A DNA stretch of 64,000 bases from the NCBI RefSeq assembly GCF_018130505.1, contig NZ_JAFCKH010000006.1, positions 186,001 to 250,000 of the forward strand, in the 5' to 3' direction. The DNA is from Bradyrhizobium tropiciagri. GTDB taxonomy: Bacteria > Pseudomonadota > Alphaproteobacteria > Rhizobiales > Xanthobacteraceae. Shown here piece after piece: positions 34,242 through 42,406 of the stretch (position 1 is the first letter of the stretch; each line of letters opens with the position of its first letter). Under the pieces are notes generated by a model that was not told the DNA's origin, ran no database searches, and saw only the letters and a list, made by a program, of their open reading frames with translations. The translations under genes were made by a program, and so were the position numbers.

Positions 34242-37200
34242 ATGGCGTCCGGCAACAGACTGAGTCCGATCCCGCAGCCGCCGACGAAGCCGGTGGTCGG
34301 CAACATGCTGTCGCTGGATTCGACGGCGCCGGTGCAGGATCTGGTGCGGCTCTCCAAGGAGCTCGGCCCGATCTTCTGGCTCGACATGATGGGTGCCGCG
34401 CTGGTGGTCGTGTCCGGCCACGATCTGGTCGACGAACTCTCCGACGAGAAGCGCTTCGACAAGGCGGTGCGCGGCTCGCTGCGCCGCGTGCGTGCGGTCG
34501 GCGGCGACGGCCTGTTCACCGCCGATACCAGGGAGCCGAACTGGAGCAAGGCGCACAACATCCTGATGCAGCCGTTCGGCAATCGCGCCATGCAGTCCTA
34601 CCACCCGAGCATGGTCGATATCGCCGAGCAGCTGGTCAAGAAGTGGGAGCGGCTCAACGCCGACGAGGAGATCGACGTCGTCCACGACATGACGGCGCTG
34701 ACGCTGGACACCATCGGCCTGTGCGGCTTCGACTACCGCTTCAACTCGTTCTACCGCCGCGACTACCATCCCTTTGTCGAGTCGCTGGTGCGCTCGCTCG
34801 AGACCATCATGATGACCCGCGGCCTGCCGCTCGAAGGGCTGTGGATGCAGAAGCGGCGCAAGACGCTGGGCGAGGACGTCGCCTTCATGAACAAGATGGT
34901 CGACGAAATCATCGCCGAGCGCCGCGGCAATACCGAGGTGACGGACGAGAAGAAGGACATGCTGGCCGCGATGATGACCGGCGTCGACCGCGCCACCGGC
35001 GAGCAGCTCGACGACGTCAACATCCGCTACCAGATCAACACCTTCCTGATCGCGGGCCACGAGACCACCTCGGGCCTGCTGTCCTGCACGATCTATGCGC
35101 TGCTGAAGCACCCCGAGATCCTGAAGAAGGCCTACGAGGAAGTCGACCGTGTCCTCGGCCCCGACATCGATGCAAGGCCGACCTACCAGCAGGTCACGCA
35201 GCTCACCTACATCACGCAGTGCCTGAAGGAGGCGTTGCGGCTATGGCCGCCGGCGCCGGCCTACGGCATCGCGCCGCTGGCCGACGAAACCATCGGCGGC
35301 AAGTACAAGCTGAAGAAGAACACCTTCGTCACCATCCTGGTGATGGCGCTGCATCGTGACCCCAACGTCTGGGGCCCGAACCCTGACGTGTTCGATCCGG
35401 AGAATTTCAGCCGCGAGGCCGAGGCCAAGCGCCCGATCAATGCCTGGAAGCCGTTCGGCAACGGCCAGCGTGCCTGCATCGGCCGCGGCTTTGCGATGCA
35501 CGAGGCGGCGCTGGCGATCGGGATGATCCTGCAGCGCTTCAAGCTGATCGACGTGCATCGCTACCAGATGCAGCTGAAGGAGACGCTGACAGTCAAGCCC
35601 GACGGCTTCAAGATCAAGGTGCGGTCGCGCGACGACCGGGATCGCGGCGCGTTCGCCGGCGCGACCGGGGCGGTGGCCGCCGCGCCGAAGGCGCCGCGTG
35701 CGCCGACCACGCGTCCCGGCCACAATACGCCGATGCTGGTGTTGTACGGCTCCAATCTCGGCTCGGCCGAGGAGCTGGCAACCCGCATGGCCGATCTCTC
35801 CGAGATCAACGGCTTTGCGACGCGGCTCGGTTCGCTCGATGAATATGTCGGCCAGCTGCCGGAGGAGGGCGGGGTGCTGATCATCTGCGCCTCCTACAAC
35901 GGCGCAGCGCCCGACAACGCCACGCAATTCGTCAAATGGCTCGGCAGCGATCTGCCCAAGGATGCCTTCGCCAAGGTGCGCTACGCGGTGTTCGGCTGCG
36001 GCAACAGCGATTGGGCCGCGACCTATCAATCGGTGCCGCGCTTCATCGACGAGCAGTTGACCAAGCACGGTGCCCGTGCGGTGTATCCGCGCGGCGAGGG
36101 CGATGCGCGCAGCGATCTCGACGGCCAGTTCCAGAAGTGGTTCCCGGAGGCCGCCAAGGTCGCGACCAAGGAATTCGGCATCGACTGGAATTTCACCCGC
36201 ACCGCCGAGGACGAGCCGCTGTACGCGATCGAGCCGGTGGCGCAGGGTGCGGTCAACACCATCGTCACCCAGGGCGGCGCGGTGCCGATGAAGGTGCTGG
36301 TCAACGACGAGCTGCAGACCAAGGCGGGCGCCAACCCGTCGGACCGTTCGACCCGGCACATCGAGGTCGAGCTGCCGGCCGGTCTGAAATATCGCGTCGG
36401 CGACCATCTCAGCGTGGTGCCGCGCAACGATCCGACGCTGGTCGATTCCGTCGCCCGCCGGTTCGGCTTCCTGCCGGCGGACCAGATCCGCCTGCAGGTC
36501 TCGGAGGGCCGCCGCGCGCAGCTGCCGGTCGGCAATGCGGTGTCGGTCGGGCGGTTGCTCACCGAGTTCGTCGAGCTGCAGCAGGTCGCGACCCGCAAGC
36601 AGATCCAGATCATGGCCGAGCACACTCGCTGCCCGATGACCAAGCCGAAGCTGATGGCCTATGTCGGCGACGACGATGCGTCGGCCGAGCGCTACCGCAA
36701 CGACGTGCTGGCCAGGCGCAAATCGGTGTTCGACCTGCTCGAGGAACATCCGGCCTGCGAACTGCCGTTCCACATCTACCTCGAAATGCTGTCGCTGCTG
36801 GCGCCGCGCTACTACTCGATCTCGTCGTCACCGGCAGGCGAGGCGCAGCGCTGCAGCGTCACCGTCGGCGTGGTGGAAGCACCGGCAAGCTCGGGCCGCG
36901 GCATCTACAGGGGCGTCTGCTCGAACTACATGGCGCGCCGCCGCGCCGGCGACACCGTTCATGCGACGGTGAAGGAGACCAAGGCGGGCTTCCGCCTGCC
37001 TGACGACAACGCGGTGCCGATCATCATGATCGGGCCGGGCACCGGTCTCGCGCCGTTCCGCGGCTTCCTGCAGGAGCGCGCGGCCCGCAAGGCGCAGGGC
37101 GCGACGCTCGGCTCCGCGATGTTGTTCTTCGGCTGCCGCCACCCGGAGCAGGATTTCATCTACGCCGATGAGTTGAAGGCGTTCGCGGCCGACGGGATCT

Positions 37201-37475
37201 GCGAACTGCACACCGCCTTCTCGCGCGCCGACGGACCGAAGACCTATGTGCAGCATCTCGTCGCCGCGCAGAAGGACCGGGTCTGGGACCTGATCCAGCG
37301 CGGCGCGATCGTCTATGTCTGCGGCGACGGCGGCAAGATGGAGCCCGACGTCAAGGCGACGCTGGTCTCGATCTATCGCGAGCGCACCGGCGCCGACGCC
37401 GACGTGGCATCGCGCTGGATCGAGGAGATGGGCGCCACCAACCGCTACGTGCTCGACGTCTGGGCCGGCGGGTAG
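34242..37475 (+). CDS. CYP102-type self-sufficient cytochrome P450 / NADPH-P450 reductase fusion (P450 BM3 family)
   Basis: The 1077-residue protein joins a P450 domain to a diflavin reductase. In the P450 part AGHETT is at 271-276, ExxR at Glu330/Arg333, and FGNGQRACIG places the heme cysteine at 412; Phe92 in GDGLFT corresponds to the BM3 active-site Phe87. A linker near 460-490 leads to the FMN domain (LVLYGSNLGSAEELA), then the FAD domain (PRYYSISSSP) and NADPH site (IGPGTGLAPFRGFLQ). It hydroxylates or epoxidises medium/long-chain fatty acids without partner proteins. The length matches the Bradyrhizobium CYP102A members I recall. The start ATG follows GAGGGG. No BM3R1-type repressor is adjacent. 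Confidence 0.96.
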   Translation: MASGNRLSPIPQPPTKPVVGNMLSLDSTAPVQDLVRLSKELGPIFWLDMMGAALVVVSGHDLVDELSDEKRFDKAVRGSLRRVRAVGGDGLFTADTREPNWSKAHNILMQPFGNRAMQSYHPSMVDIAEQLVKKWERLNADEEIDVVHDMTALTLDTIGLCGFDYRFNSFYRRDYHPFVESLVRSLETIMMTRGLPLEGLWMQKRRKTLGEDVAFMNKMVDEIIAERRGNTEVTDEKKDMLAAMMTGVDRATGEQLDDVNIRYQINTFLIAGHETTSGLLSCTIYALLKHPEILKKAYEEVDRVLGPDIDARPTYQQVTQLTYITQCLKEALRLWPPAPAYGIAPLADETIGGKYKLKKNTFVTILVMALHRDPNVWGPNPDVFDPENFSREAEAKRPINAWKPFGNGQRACIGRGFAMHEAALAIGMILQRFKLIDVHRYQMQLKETLTVKPDGFKIKVRSRDDRDRGAFAGATGAVAAAPKAPRAPTTRPGHNTPMLVLYGSNLGSAEELATRMADLSEINGFATRLGSLDEYVGQLPEEGGVLIICASYNGAAPDNATQFVKWLGSDLPKDAFAKVRYAVFGCGNSDWAATYQSVPRFIDEQLTKHGARAVYPRGEGDARSDLDGQFQKWFPEAAKVATKEFGIDWNFTRTAEDEPLYAIEPVAQGAVNTIVTQGGAVPMKVLVNDELQTKAGANPSDRSTRHIEVELPAGLKYRVGDHLSVVPRNDPTLVDSVARRFGFLPADQIRLQVSEGRRAQLPVGNAVSVGRLLTEFVELQQVATRKQIQIMAEHTRCPMTKPKLMAYVGDDDASAERYRNDVLARRKSVFDLLEEHPACELPFHIYLEMLSLLAPRYYSISSSPAGEAQRCSVTVGVVEAPASSGRGIYRGVCSNYMARRRAGDTVHATVKETKAGFRLPDDNAVPIIMIGPGTGLAPFRGFLQERAARKAQGATLGSAMLFFGCRHPEQDFIYADELKAFAADGICELHTAFSRADGPKTYVQHLVAAQKDRVWDLIQRGAIVYVCGDGGKMEPDVKATLVSIYRERTGADADVASRWIEEMGATNRYVLDVWAGG

Positions 37476-37478
37476 CTT

Positions 37479-37568
37479 CGTAGCCCGGATGGAGCGCAGC
37501 GAAATCCGGGGCCGCTGTATCCGCGGATCGACCTGTCCCGGATTGCGCTGCGCTCCATCCGGGCTACG
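37479..37568. repeat. Palindromic intergenic repeat, TAGCCCGGATGGAGCG type
   Basis: Perfect 23-base inverted arms at 37479-37501 and 37546-37568 surround an interior of related CCGGG pieces, directly after the P450 fusion stop. A short remnant of another element, GTCGTCCCGGC/GCCGGGATGAC, follows at 37601-37626. Confidence 0.8.
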
Positions 37569-37693
37569 CGCCGGCGTTTAGGCCCGGCTCTCTCCACAGC
37601 GTCGTCCCGGCTTTCGCCGGGATGACGGCGAGAGTTTACTGCTAGAGCCGGTTCTGGCCGCCCACGCCGAACTCCCGTGCTAAAAGCCAGACC

Positions 37694-38419
37694 ATGATTC
37701 CCTGGGAAAAGATCGACACCGCGCGCATCCCCGGCAGCGAGGACGAGCTGCGGCTGATGCGGCGGGGCCGCGAATACTCCATCAAGCTCGGGACCAACGA
37801 GCTGATGAACAGCCGTCTCTCCGGATCGGAGGCGGCGCTGGCGACGCTTGCGGCCAAACGGATCGAGAAGGTCGCCAAACCCGTTGTGCTGATCGGCGGC
37901 CTCGGCATGGGCTTCACCTTGCGTGCCGCGCTCGGCGTGCTCGGCAGCAAGGCAAAGATCGTGGTGGCCGAGCTGGTGCCGCAGGTTGTCGCGTGGGCGC
38001 GCGGCCCGATGGCAGAGCTTTTCGGCGACAGCCTCGACGATCCGCGCGTCAGCATTCAGGAGGTCGATGTCGCCAGGCTGATCGAGCGGAACAAGCTCAC
38101 CTATGATGCGATCCTACTCGACGTCGACAACGGGCCGGAGGGCCTGACCCGCAAGGCCAACGACGCGCTCTACGACGTCTGGGGGCTGAGAACCGCACAG
38201 AGCGCGCTTCGACCGGGCGGTGTGCTCGCGGTCTGGTCGTCAGGGCCCAATGTGAAGTTCACGAAATCGCTTCGTCAGGCCGGGTTTGCCGTCAACGAGG
38301 TCGCCGTCCGGGCCACCGGCCGGGGCGGCGGCGCGCGTCACGTGATCTGGATTGCGACCAACGAGCCTACGCAGCCTTCGCCGCCGCCTGATGCGCGTGC
38401 GCGTCGATCGCGTCGATGA
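37694..38419 (+). CDS. Spermidine synthase-like / class I SAM-dependent fold protein
   Basis: The 241-residue protein has a Rossmann-like core. VLIGGLGMGFTLRAAL (about residues 65-80) is the glycine-rich nucleotide motif I, VVAELVPQVVAWA is motif II with the acidic residue, and YDAILLDVDNGPEGL is the motif expected in spermidine synthase-like proteins. It lacks the N-terminal beta-barrel of true spermidine synthases. Whether it transfers an aminopropyl or methyl group is unknown. Its 3' end overlaps the convergent hydrolase gene by about 50 bases. Confidence 0.75.
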   Translation: MIPWEKIDTARIPGSEDELRLMRRGREYSIKLGTNELMNSRLSGSEAALATLAAKRIEKVAKPVVLIGGLGMGFTLRAALGVLGSKAKIVVAELVPQVVAWARGPMAELFGDSLDDPRVSIQEVDVARLIERNKLTYDAILLDVDNGPEGLTRKANDALYDVWGLRTAQSALRPGGVLAVWSSGPNVKFTKSLRQAGFAVNEVAVRATGRGGGARHVIWIATNEPTQPSPPPDARARRSRR

Positions 38420-39293
38420 TCTGCGGCCACATCGGGATCGGCAGCGCGTGGCCCATGCGTTCGATCATCATGAGCTTGGCGCCCGGGATCGAGGCCGCGG
38501 TGTCCCGGCCGCCCTCGGGATGCACCAGCGGATCGACGGTGCCGTGAATCACCAGTGTCGGCGCCTTGACGCTGGCGAGCCGTTCCTTGCGGCTGCCGGA
38601 GGCGAGGATCGCGCGCATCTGGCGGCCGACGCCGGCCGGATTGAGGCCGCGCTCGAAGGTGCGCGCCGCGAGCGCGCCGTCGCGGGCCTCGTCCTCGGGG
38701 AATGAGCCGGCGCGCAGGAATTTCCAGGTCTGTGCGAAGCGCTGGATGTATTCGTCCCGGCTTTTCGGCGGCGGCGCCATCAGCAGCGCCATGGCGGCGC
38801 GGGACGGCGCCGGCAGTTTCGGATTGCCCGTGGTCGACATGATCGAGGTCAGCGAGCGGACCGCCTGCGGATACGAAATCGCGATCTCCTGCGCGATCAT
38901 GCCGCCCATCGAGGCGCCGACGATATGCGCCGACTGGATGCCGAGCACCTTCATCAGGCCGATCGTGTCCTGCGCCATGTCGGACAGCTTGTAGGGCGCG
39001 GCGAGCGGAATCTTGAGGAAGCGCAGCTTCAGCAGCTCGAGCGGCCGCAGCGGGCCGCCGCCGCTCAGTCTGCCGGACTTGCCGATGTCGCGGTTGTCGA
39101 ACCGGATCACGCGGAAGCCGCGCGCGGCGAGCTGCTCGCAGAACTCGTCGTCCCAAACCACCATCTGCGCGCCGAGGCCCATGATCAGCAGCAGCGGCTC
39201 GGCATTCGCATCGCCGAACGTCTCGTAACAGATGTCGATGCCGTTGGCCTTGACGATCTGTGGCGGCTGGTGGGCGGGCGTGGTCACGGGCAT
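38367..39293 (-). CDS. Alpha/beta fold hydrolase
   Basis: This 308-residue hydrolase has the oxyanion segment LIMGLGAQMVVWDDEF, the nucleophile elbow GASMGG (about residue 128), an acid in GTVDPLVHPEGG and a His in MGHALP, a Ser-Asp-His triad. It resembles aclacinomycin methylesterase/AB hydrolase 1 family members. No signal peptide is present. It is the only complement-strand gene between 30.4 and 55.4 kb and overlaps the convergent neighbour's end. Substrate unknown. Confidence 0.85.
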   Translation of the reverse strand: MPVTTPAHQPPQIVKANGIDICYETFGDANAEPLLLIMGLGAQMVVWDDEFCEQLAARGFRVIRFDNRDIGKSGRLSGGGPLRPLELLKLRFLKIPLAAPYKLSDMAQDTIGLMKVLGIQSAHIVGASMGGMIAQEIAISYPQAVRSLTSIMSTTGNPKLPAPSRAAMALLMAPPPKSRDEYIQRFAQTWKFLRAGSFPEDEARDGALAARTFERGLNPAGVGRQMRAILASGSRKERLASVKAPTLVIHGTVDPLVHPEGGRDTAASIPGAKLMMIERMGHALPIPMWPQIIDAIDAHAHQAAAKAA

Positions 39294-39465
39294 CCCCTGT
39301 CGGTGGCGCGGTCAGCAACCTCTATGCCACGGTTTGACGCAGCGCAGAAGGGCTTCCACTGGCACCGCTCGTGCCGCAGTTGACCGAGCCGCGGCAACGG
39401 TGTCGTATGGTGCAAACAAAGTGGAGGCGCGACAAGCGCTCGCAATTGGTGTGGAGGAGCGCCGC

Positions 39466-39849
39466 ATGACCGACAAGGGCAACGACCCTGCCGTGATCTG
39501 GCAGACGATGATTGGCGAGATGGAGAAGGGGTTCAACTCCTTCGGCAACCAGCTGATGTCTTCGCCGGAATTTTCCAAGGTGATGAACCAGGCGGGCGGC
39601 GTCGCGGCCGGCGCGCAGAAGCAGCTCGGCGAGCTGATGGAGAAGTATCTGCTGGCGATGAACCTGCCGAGCCGCGCCCAGCTCGTCGGCATGGCCGAGC
39701 GCCTGCAGTCGATGGAGAACCAGCTCAACGAGATCAAGACGCTGCTGCAGCAGGTGCACCATAATTCGCTAGCGCCCGCCGACGGCTATGGCGCGGCGCC
39801 GCGGCCGCCGCGGACCAGGCAACCACCGCCAGAGGGAGAACGCAAATGA
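39466..39849 (+). CDS. Short PHA synthase partner protein (PhaE/PhaR-like)
   Basis: The ATG at 39466 follows GGAGGAG and gives 127 residues. The protein is helical, with AVIWQTMIGEMEKGFNSFGN near the start, then LGELMEKYLLAMNLPSRAQL and MAERLQSMENQLNEIKTLLQQ, a likely coiled coil at about residues 68-95. The NLPSR-containing helix before a coiled coil is what PhaE subunits of class III synthases show at their C-terminus. It is far shorter than typical PhaE and ends in a proline-rich basic tail. The stop overlaps the phaC start (ATGA), so the two are co-translated. Identification rests mostly on this context. Confidence 0.68.
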   Translation: MTDKGNDPAVIWQTMIGEMEKGFNSFGNQLMSSPEFSKVMNQAGGVAAGAQKQLGELMEKYLLAMNLPSRAQLVGMAERLQSMENQLNEIKTLLQQVHHNSLAPADGYGAAPRPPRTRQPPPEGERK

Positions 39850-40928
39850 ACGCTCCCACCGGATTTGACTTCGCCTCGATCTCCGAGCGTGTACAGTCCG
39901 AGGTCCAGCGCGCGATCCAGCGCAGCATCAAGGGCGTCGAGTATTTCTCGAGCTCGGGTCCCACGCTCGGCGAGACGCCGAAGGACGTGCTGCATTCGCG
40001 CGGCACCATGAACCTCTATCACTACCGGGCGCAGGCCAGCGAAGTCTACCGCGTGCCGGTGCTGATCGTGATGGCGACCACCAACCGCGGCTACATCCTC
40101 GACCTGGTGCCGGGGCAAAGCTTCATCGAATTCCTGCTCAAGCGCGGCTACGACGTCTACATGCTGGACTGGAGCGCGCCGAAGCCGGAGGAGAAGTCGC
40201 TGCGCATGGAGGACTATGTCCTCGACTTCGTTCCGGACGCGGTCCGCCGCGTGCAGCAGGATTCCGGCGAGAAGGAGGTCTCGGTCATCGGCTATTGCTT
40301 CGGCGGCGTGCTGTCGCTGCTGTACGGCTCGATCCACAGCGATGGGCCGATGAAGAACCTGATCTGCTTCACCACGCCGATCGACTTCCGCGAGATGAAG
40401 CTGTTCTCGAACTTCGCCGACCGCCGCTATTTCGACGTCGACCGCCTGATCGACAGCACCGGCAACATGCCGCCCGAGCTGATCCTGCAGTCCTTCGACA
40501 TGCTGCGGCCGGCCGCGCGGATCACCGGCCAGATCCAGCTCTGGGACAACATCTGGAACGACGAGTTCGTGAAGTCGTACCGGATGTTCGACCGCTGGGC
40601 GACCGACACGCTGCCGCTCGCCGGCGAATATTTCCGCGCCATCACCAAGGACCTGATGTGGGACAACAAGCTCTTCAACGACACCATGACGGTCGGCGGC
40701 CGCGCCGCGAAGCTTGCCGACATCAAGGTGCCGCTGCTGCATGCCGTCGCCGAGCACGATCACATCGTGCCCTATGACGCGGCCAAGCACCTGATCACCA
40801 AGATCGGCTCGACGGACAAGGAAGAGGTGATGCTGAAAGGCGGTCACGTCTCGCTGGTCGCCGGCGCCAATGCAATCAAGCGGCTGTGGCCGAAACTGGA
40901 CTCCTGGCTGGGCAAGAGATCGACTTAA
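39846..40928 (+). CDS. phaC: Class III-type poly(hydroxyalkanoate) synthase catalytic subunit PhaC
   Basis: At 360 residues it matches the short class III/IV PhaC rather than the ~600-residue class I enzyme. The lipase-like box is GYCFGG with catalytic Cys151, and Asp305 (AEHDHIVP) and His334 (KGGHVSLVAG) complete the triad. LDWSAP at 108-113 is also typical. It polymerises (R)-3-hydroxyacyl-CoA into PHA on cytoplasmic granules and normally needs a PhaE or PhaR partner, probably the small protein overlapping its start. A GNAT gene and a phasin gene follow. Confidence 0.92.
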   Translation: MNAPTGFDFASISERVQSEVQRAIQRSIKGVEYFSSSGPTLGETPKDVLHSRGTMNLYHYRAQASEVYRVPVLIVMATTNRGYILDLVPGQSFIEFLLKRGYDVYMLDWSAPKPEEKSLRMEDYVLDFVPDAVRRVQQDSGEKEVSVIGYCFGGVLSLLYGSIHSDGPMKNLICFTTPIDFREMKLFSNFADRRYFDVDRLIDSTGNMPPELILQSFDMLRPAARITGQIQLWDNIWNDEFVKSYRMFDRWATDTLPLAGEYFRAITKDLMWDNKLFNDTMTVGGRAAKLADIKVPLLHAVAEHDHIVPYDAAKHLITKIGSTDKEEVMLKGGHVSLVAGANAIKRLWPKLDSWLGKRST

Positions 40929-40939
40929 GAGAGAATGAC

Positions 40940-41533
40940 ATGACCGAACAACGTTCCTATCCGCGCCACGTCAAAACCGAGGCGGGCGACATCGAGTTTC
41001 GCCTGATGACGCGGGCCGACGAGGCCGCGGTGCTGGCCTTCGCGCAGAAGCTGCCGACGCACGATCTGCTGTTCCTGCCGCGCAACATCAGCCAGCCGAA
41101 GGTGCTGTCGGCCTGGATCAACGAGATCGAGCGCGGCGACATCACGAGCCTGCTCGCGATCAAGGACGGCAAGGTGGTCGGCTGCGGCACGCTGGTGCGC
41201 GATCCGCACTCCTGGTCGCCGCATGTCGGCGAGATCCGGATGGTGGTGTCGCTGGACGTGCGTGGGCAGGGGGTCGGCCGGGCGCTGTCGCAGGAGACCT
41301 TCGCCATTGCGCTGGCGGCAGGGCTGGAGAAATTCTCGGTGCAGATGACGGTCGACCAGCGGGCGGCGATCGCGCTGTTCGAGAGCCTCGGCTTCAAGGC
41401 CGAGGCGTTGCTCCGCGACCATGTCCGCGATGTCGAAGGCAAGCCCCACGATATCGTGGTGCTCGGGCACAACGTGGCGCAGGTCCGGGCCCAGATGGAG
41501 GCCTACGGGCTGCCGGACGCCGTTCAGCAGTAA
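40940..41533 (+). CDS. GNAT family N-acetyltransferase
   Basis: The ATG at 40940, 11 bases after phaC, gives 197 residues. The acetyl-CoA-binding motif A reads EIRMVVSLDVRGQGVGRALSQ (Q/RxxGxG/A as RGQGVG at about residue 112), followed by LFESLGFKAEALLRDHVRD, typical of GNAT motif B. It transfers an acetyl group to an amine substrate that cannot be named. Position directly after phaC suggests co-transcription with the PHA genes. There are no membrane segments. Confidence 0.85.
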   Translation: MTEQRSYPRHVKTEAGDIEFRLMTRADEAAVLAFAQKLPTHDLLFLPRNISQPKVLSAWINEIERGDITSLLAIKDGKVVGCGTLVRDPHSWSPHVGEIRMVVSLDVRGQGVGRALSQETFAIALAAGLEKFSVQMTVDQRAAIALFESLGFKAEALLRDHVRDVEGKPHDIVVLGHNVAQVRAQMEAYGLPDAVQQ

Positions 41534-41605
41534 CTTGATACCATAAGCTGCTGAATTCACAGGCAGATTGCCTGATCTTTCCTCTGTTCACGAGTTCGTG
41601 ATATC

Positions 41606-41651
41606 GCGCTGCAACATCTTTGTTGCGGCGCACCATCAATTGTGACATAAC
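41606..41651 (+). promoter_or_regulatory. Phasin promoter with overlapping inverted repeat (PhaR/AniA-type operator candidate)
   Basis: Arms GCGCTGCAAC (41606-41615) and GTTGCGGCGC (41622-41631) pair with one mismatch around a 6-base centre. The right arm overlaps a possible -35 TTGCGG (41623-41628), with CATAAC (41646-41651) as -10 after 17 bases. TGC/GCA-rich repeats at phasin promoters are the known target type of PhaR repressors. The link here is inferred. Confidence 0.5.
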
Positions 41652-41718
41652 ACTCCTGCCCCGGGCCAATCCGGACGGGGTGAGCCCATAGCTCAAACCT
41701 GAGGATGGAGAGACCCCA

Positions 41719-42195
41719 ATGACCACCGAAACCAATTCCGTGCTGAACAGCGTCAAGGAAGCCTTCGCGCCCGTCACCGAGGCGTTCACCAAGCTCCAGA
41801 ACATGGAAGTTCCGGAAGCCGCCCGTGAGTTCGTGAAGAAGCAGGCCGAGGCCGCGAAGACCCGCGCTGCCGATGCCTATGCCGGCTCCGAGAAGGTCAC
41901 CAACGTGATCGAGTCCGCCGTCGCCGGTTCGGTGACCGAGGCCGCCAAGATCAGCCGCAACATCCAGCAGGCGATGTACCAGGACGCCGAGGCGTTCTTC
42001 GCCGGTATCGACAAGCTCGCCTCCGCCAAGTCGCTGAGCGAAGCCGCCCAGATCCAGTCGGACATGGTCCGTGCGCGTGGCGAACTGTTCGTCTCGCGGG
42101 CGAAGGCCACGAGCGAGTATCTCGGCAAGCTCGTCACCGACGGTGCGAAGACCGCGCAGGACAACCTCGCCAAGGTCTACGGCAAGACCGCCTGA
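41719..42195 (+). CDS. Phasin (PHA granule-associated protein)
   Basis: This 158-residue protein is alanine-rich and all-helical, without cysteine or tryptophan. It has the phasin-family stretch EVPEAAREFVKKQAEAAKTRAADAY and ends LVTDGAKTAQDNLAKVYGKTA. Phasins coat PHA granules, controlling their size and number. The gene has its own promoter region with an operator-like repeat and a strong terminator right after the stop, so it is a single-gene unit likely expressed at high level when PHA forms. It starts at an ATG following GGAGAGA. Confidence 0.92.
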   Translation: MTTETNSVLNSVKEAFAPVTEAFTKLQNMEVPEAAREFVKKQAEAAKTRAADAYAGSEKVTNVIESAVAGSVTEAAKISRNIQQAMYQDAEAFFAGIDKLASAKSLSEAAQIQSDMVRARGELFVSRAKATSEYLGKLVTDGAKTAQDNLAKVYGKTA

Positions 42196-42220
42196 TAACG
42201 TTGCACCACTGCTCCCTTTC

Positions 42221-42250
42221 GAAGGCCCGCCATTTGCGGGCCTTCTTTTT
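42221..42250 (+). terminator. Rho-independent terminator of the phasin gene
   Basis: A perfect 10-bp stem (GAAGGCCCGC at 42221-42230 with 42236-42245), a 5-base loop CATTT and a TTTTT tail follow the phasin stop by 25 bases. Confidence 0.92.
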
Positions 42251-42282
42251 GTCTGGTGCTCCACATACGTCATCGTCTCCCA

Positions 42283-42361
42283 CCGTCATTCCGGGGCGTG
42301 CGAAGCACGAACCCGGAATCTCGAGATTCCGGATCCCGCTTCGCGTCGTCCGGAATGACGG
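42283..42361. repeat. Palindromic intergenic repeat, CCGTCATTCCGG type, copy 1
   Basis: The outer arms CCGTCATTCCGG and the exact inverse (42350-42361) enclose a CCGGAATCTCGAGATTCCGG palindrome at 42313-42332. A second copy is at 49593-49670. Confidence 0.8.
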
Positions 42362-42406
42362 CGGTGGGGACGTGCTATGGTTTGTTCGTCACGCCTGCGA
42401 AAGCCC

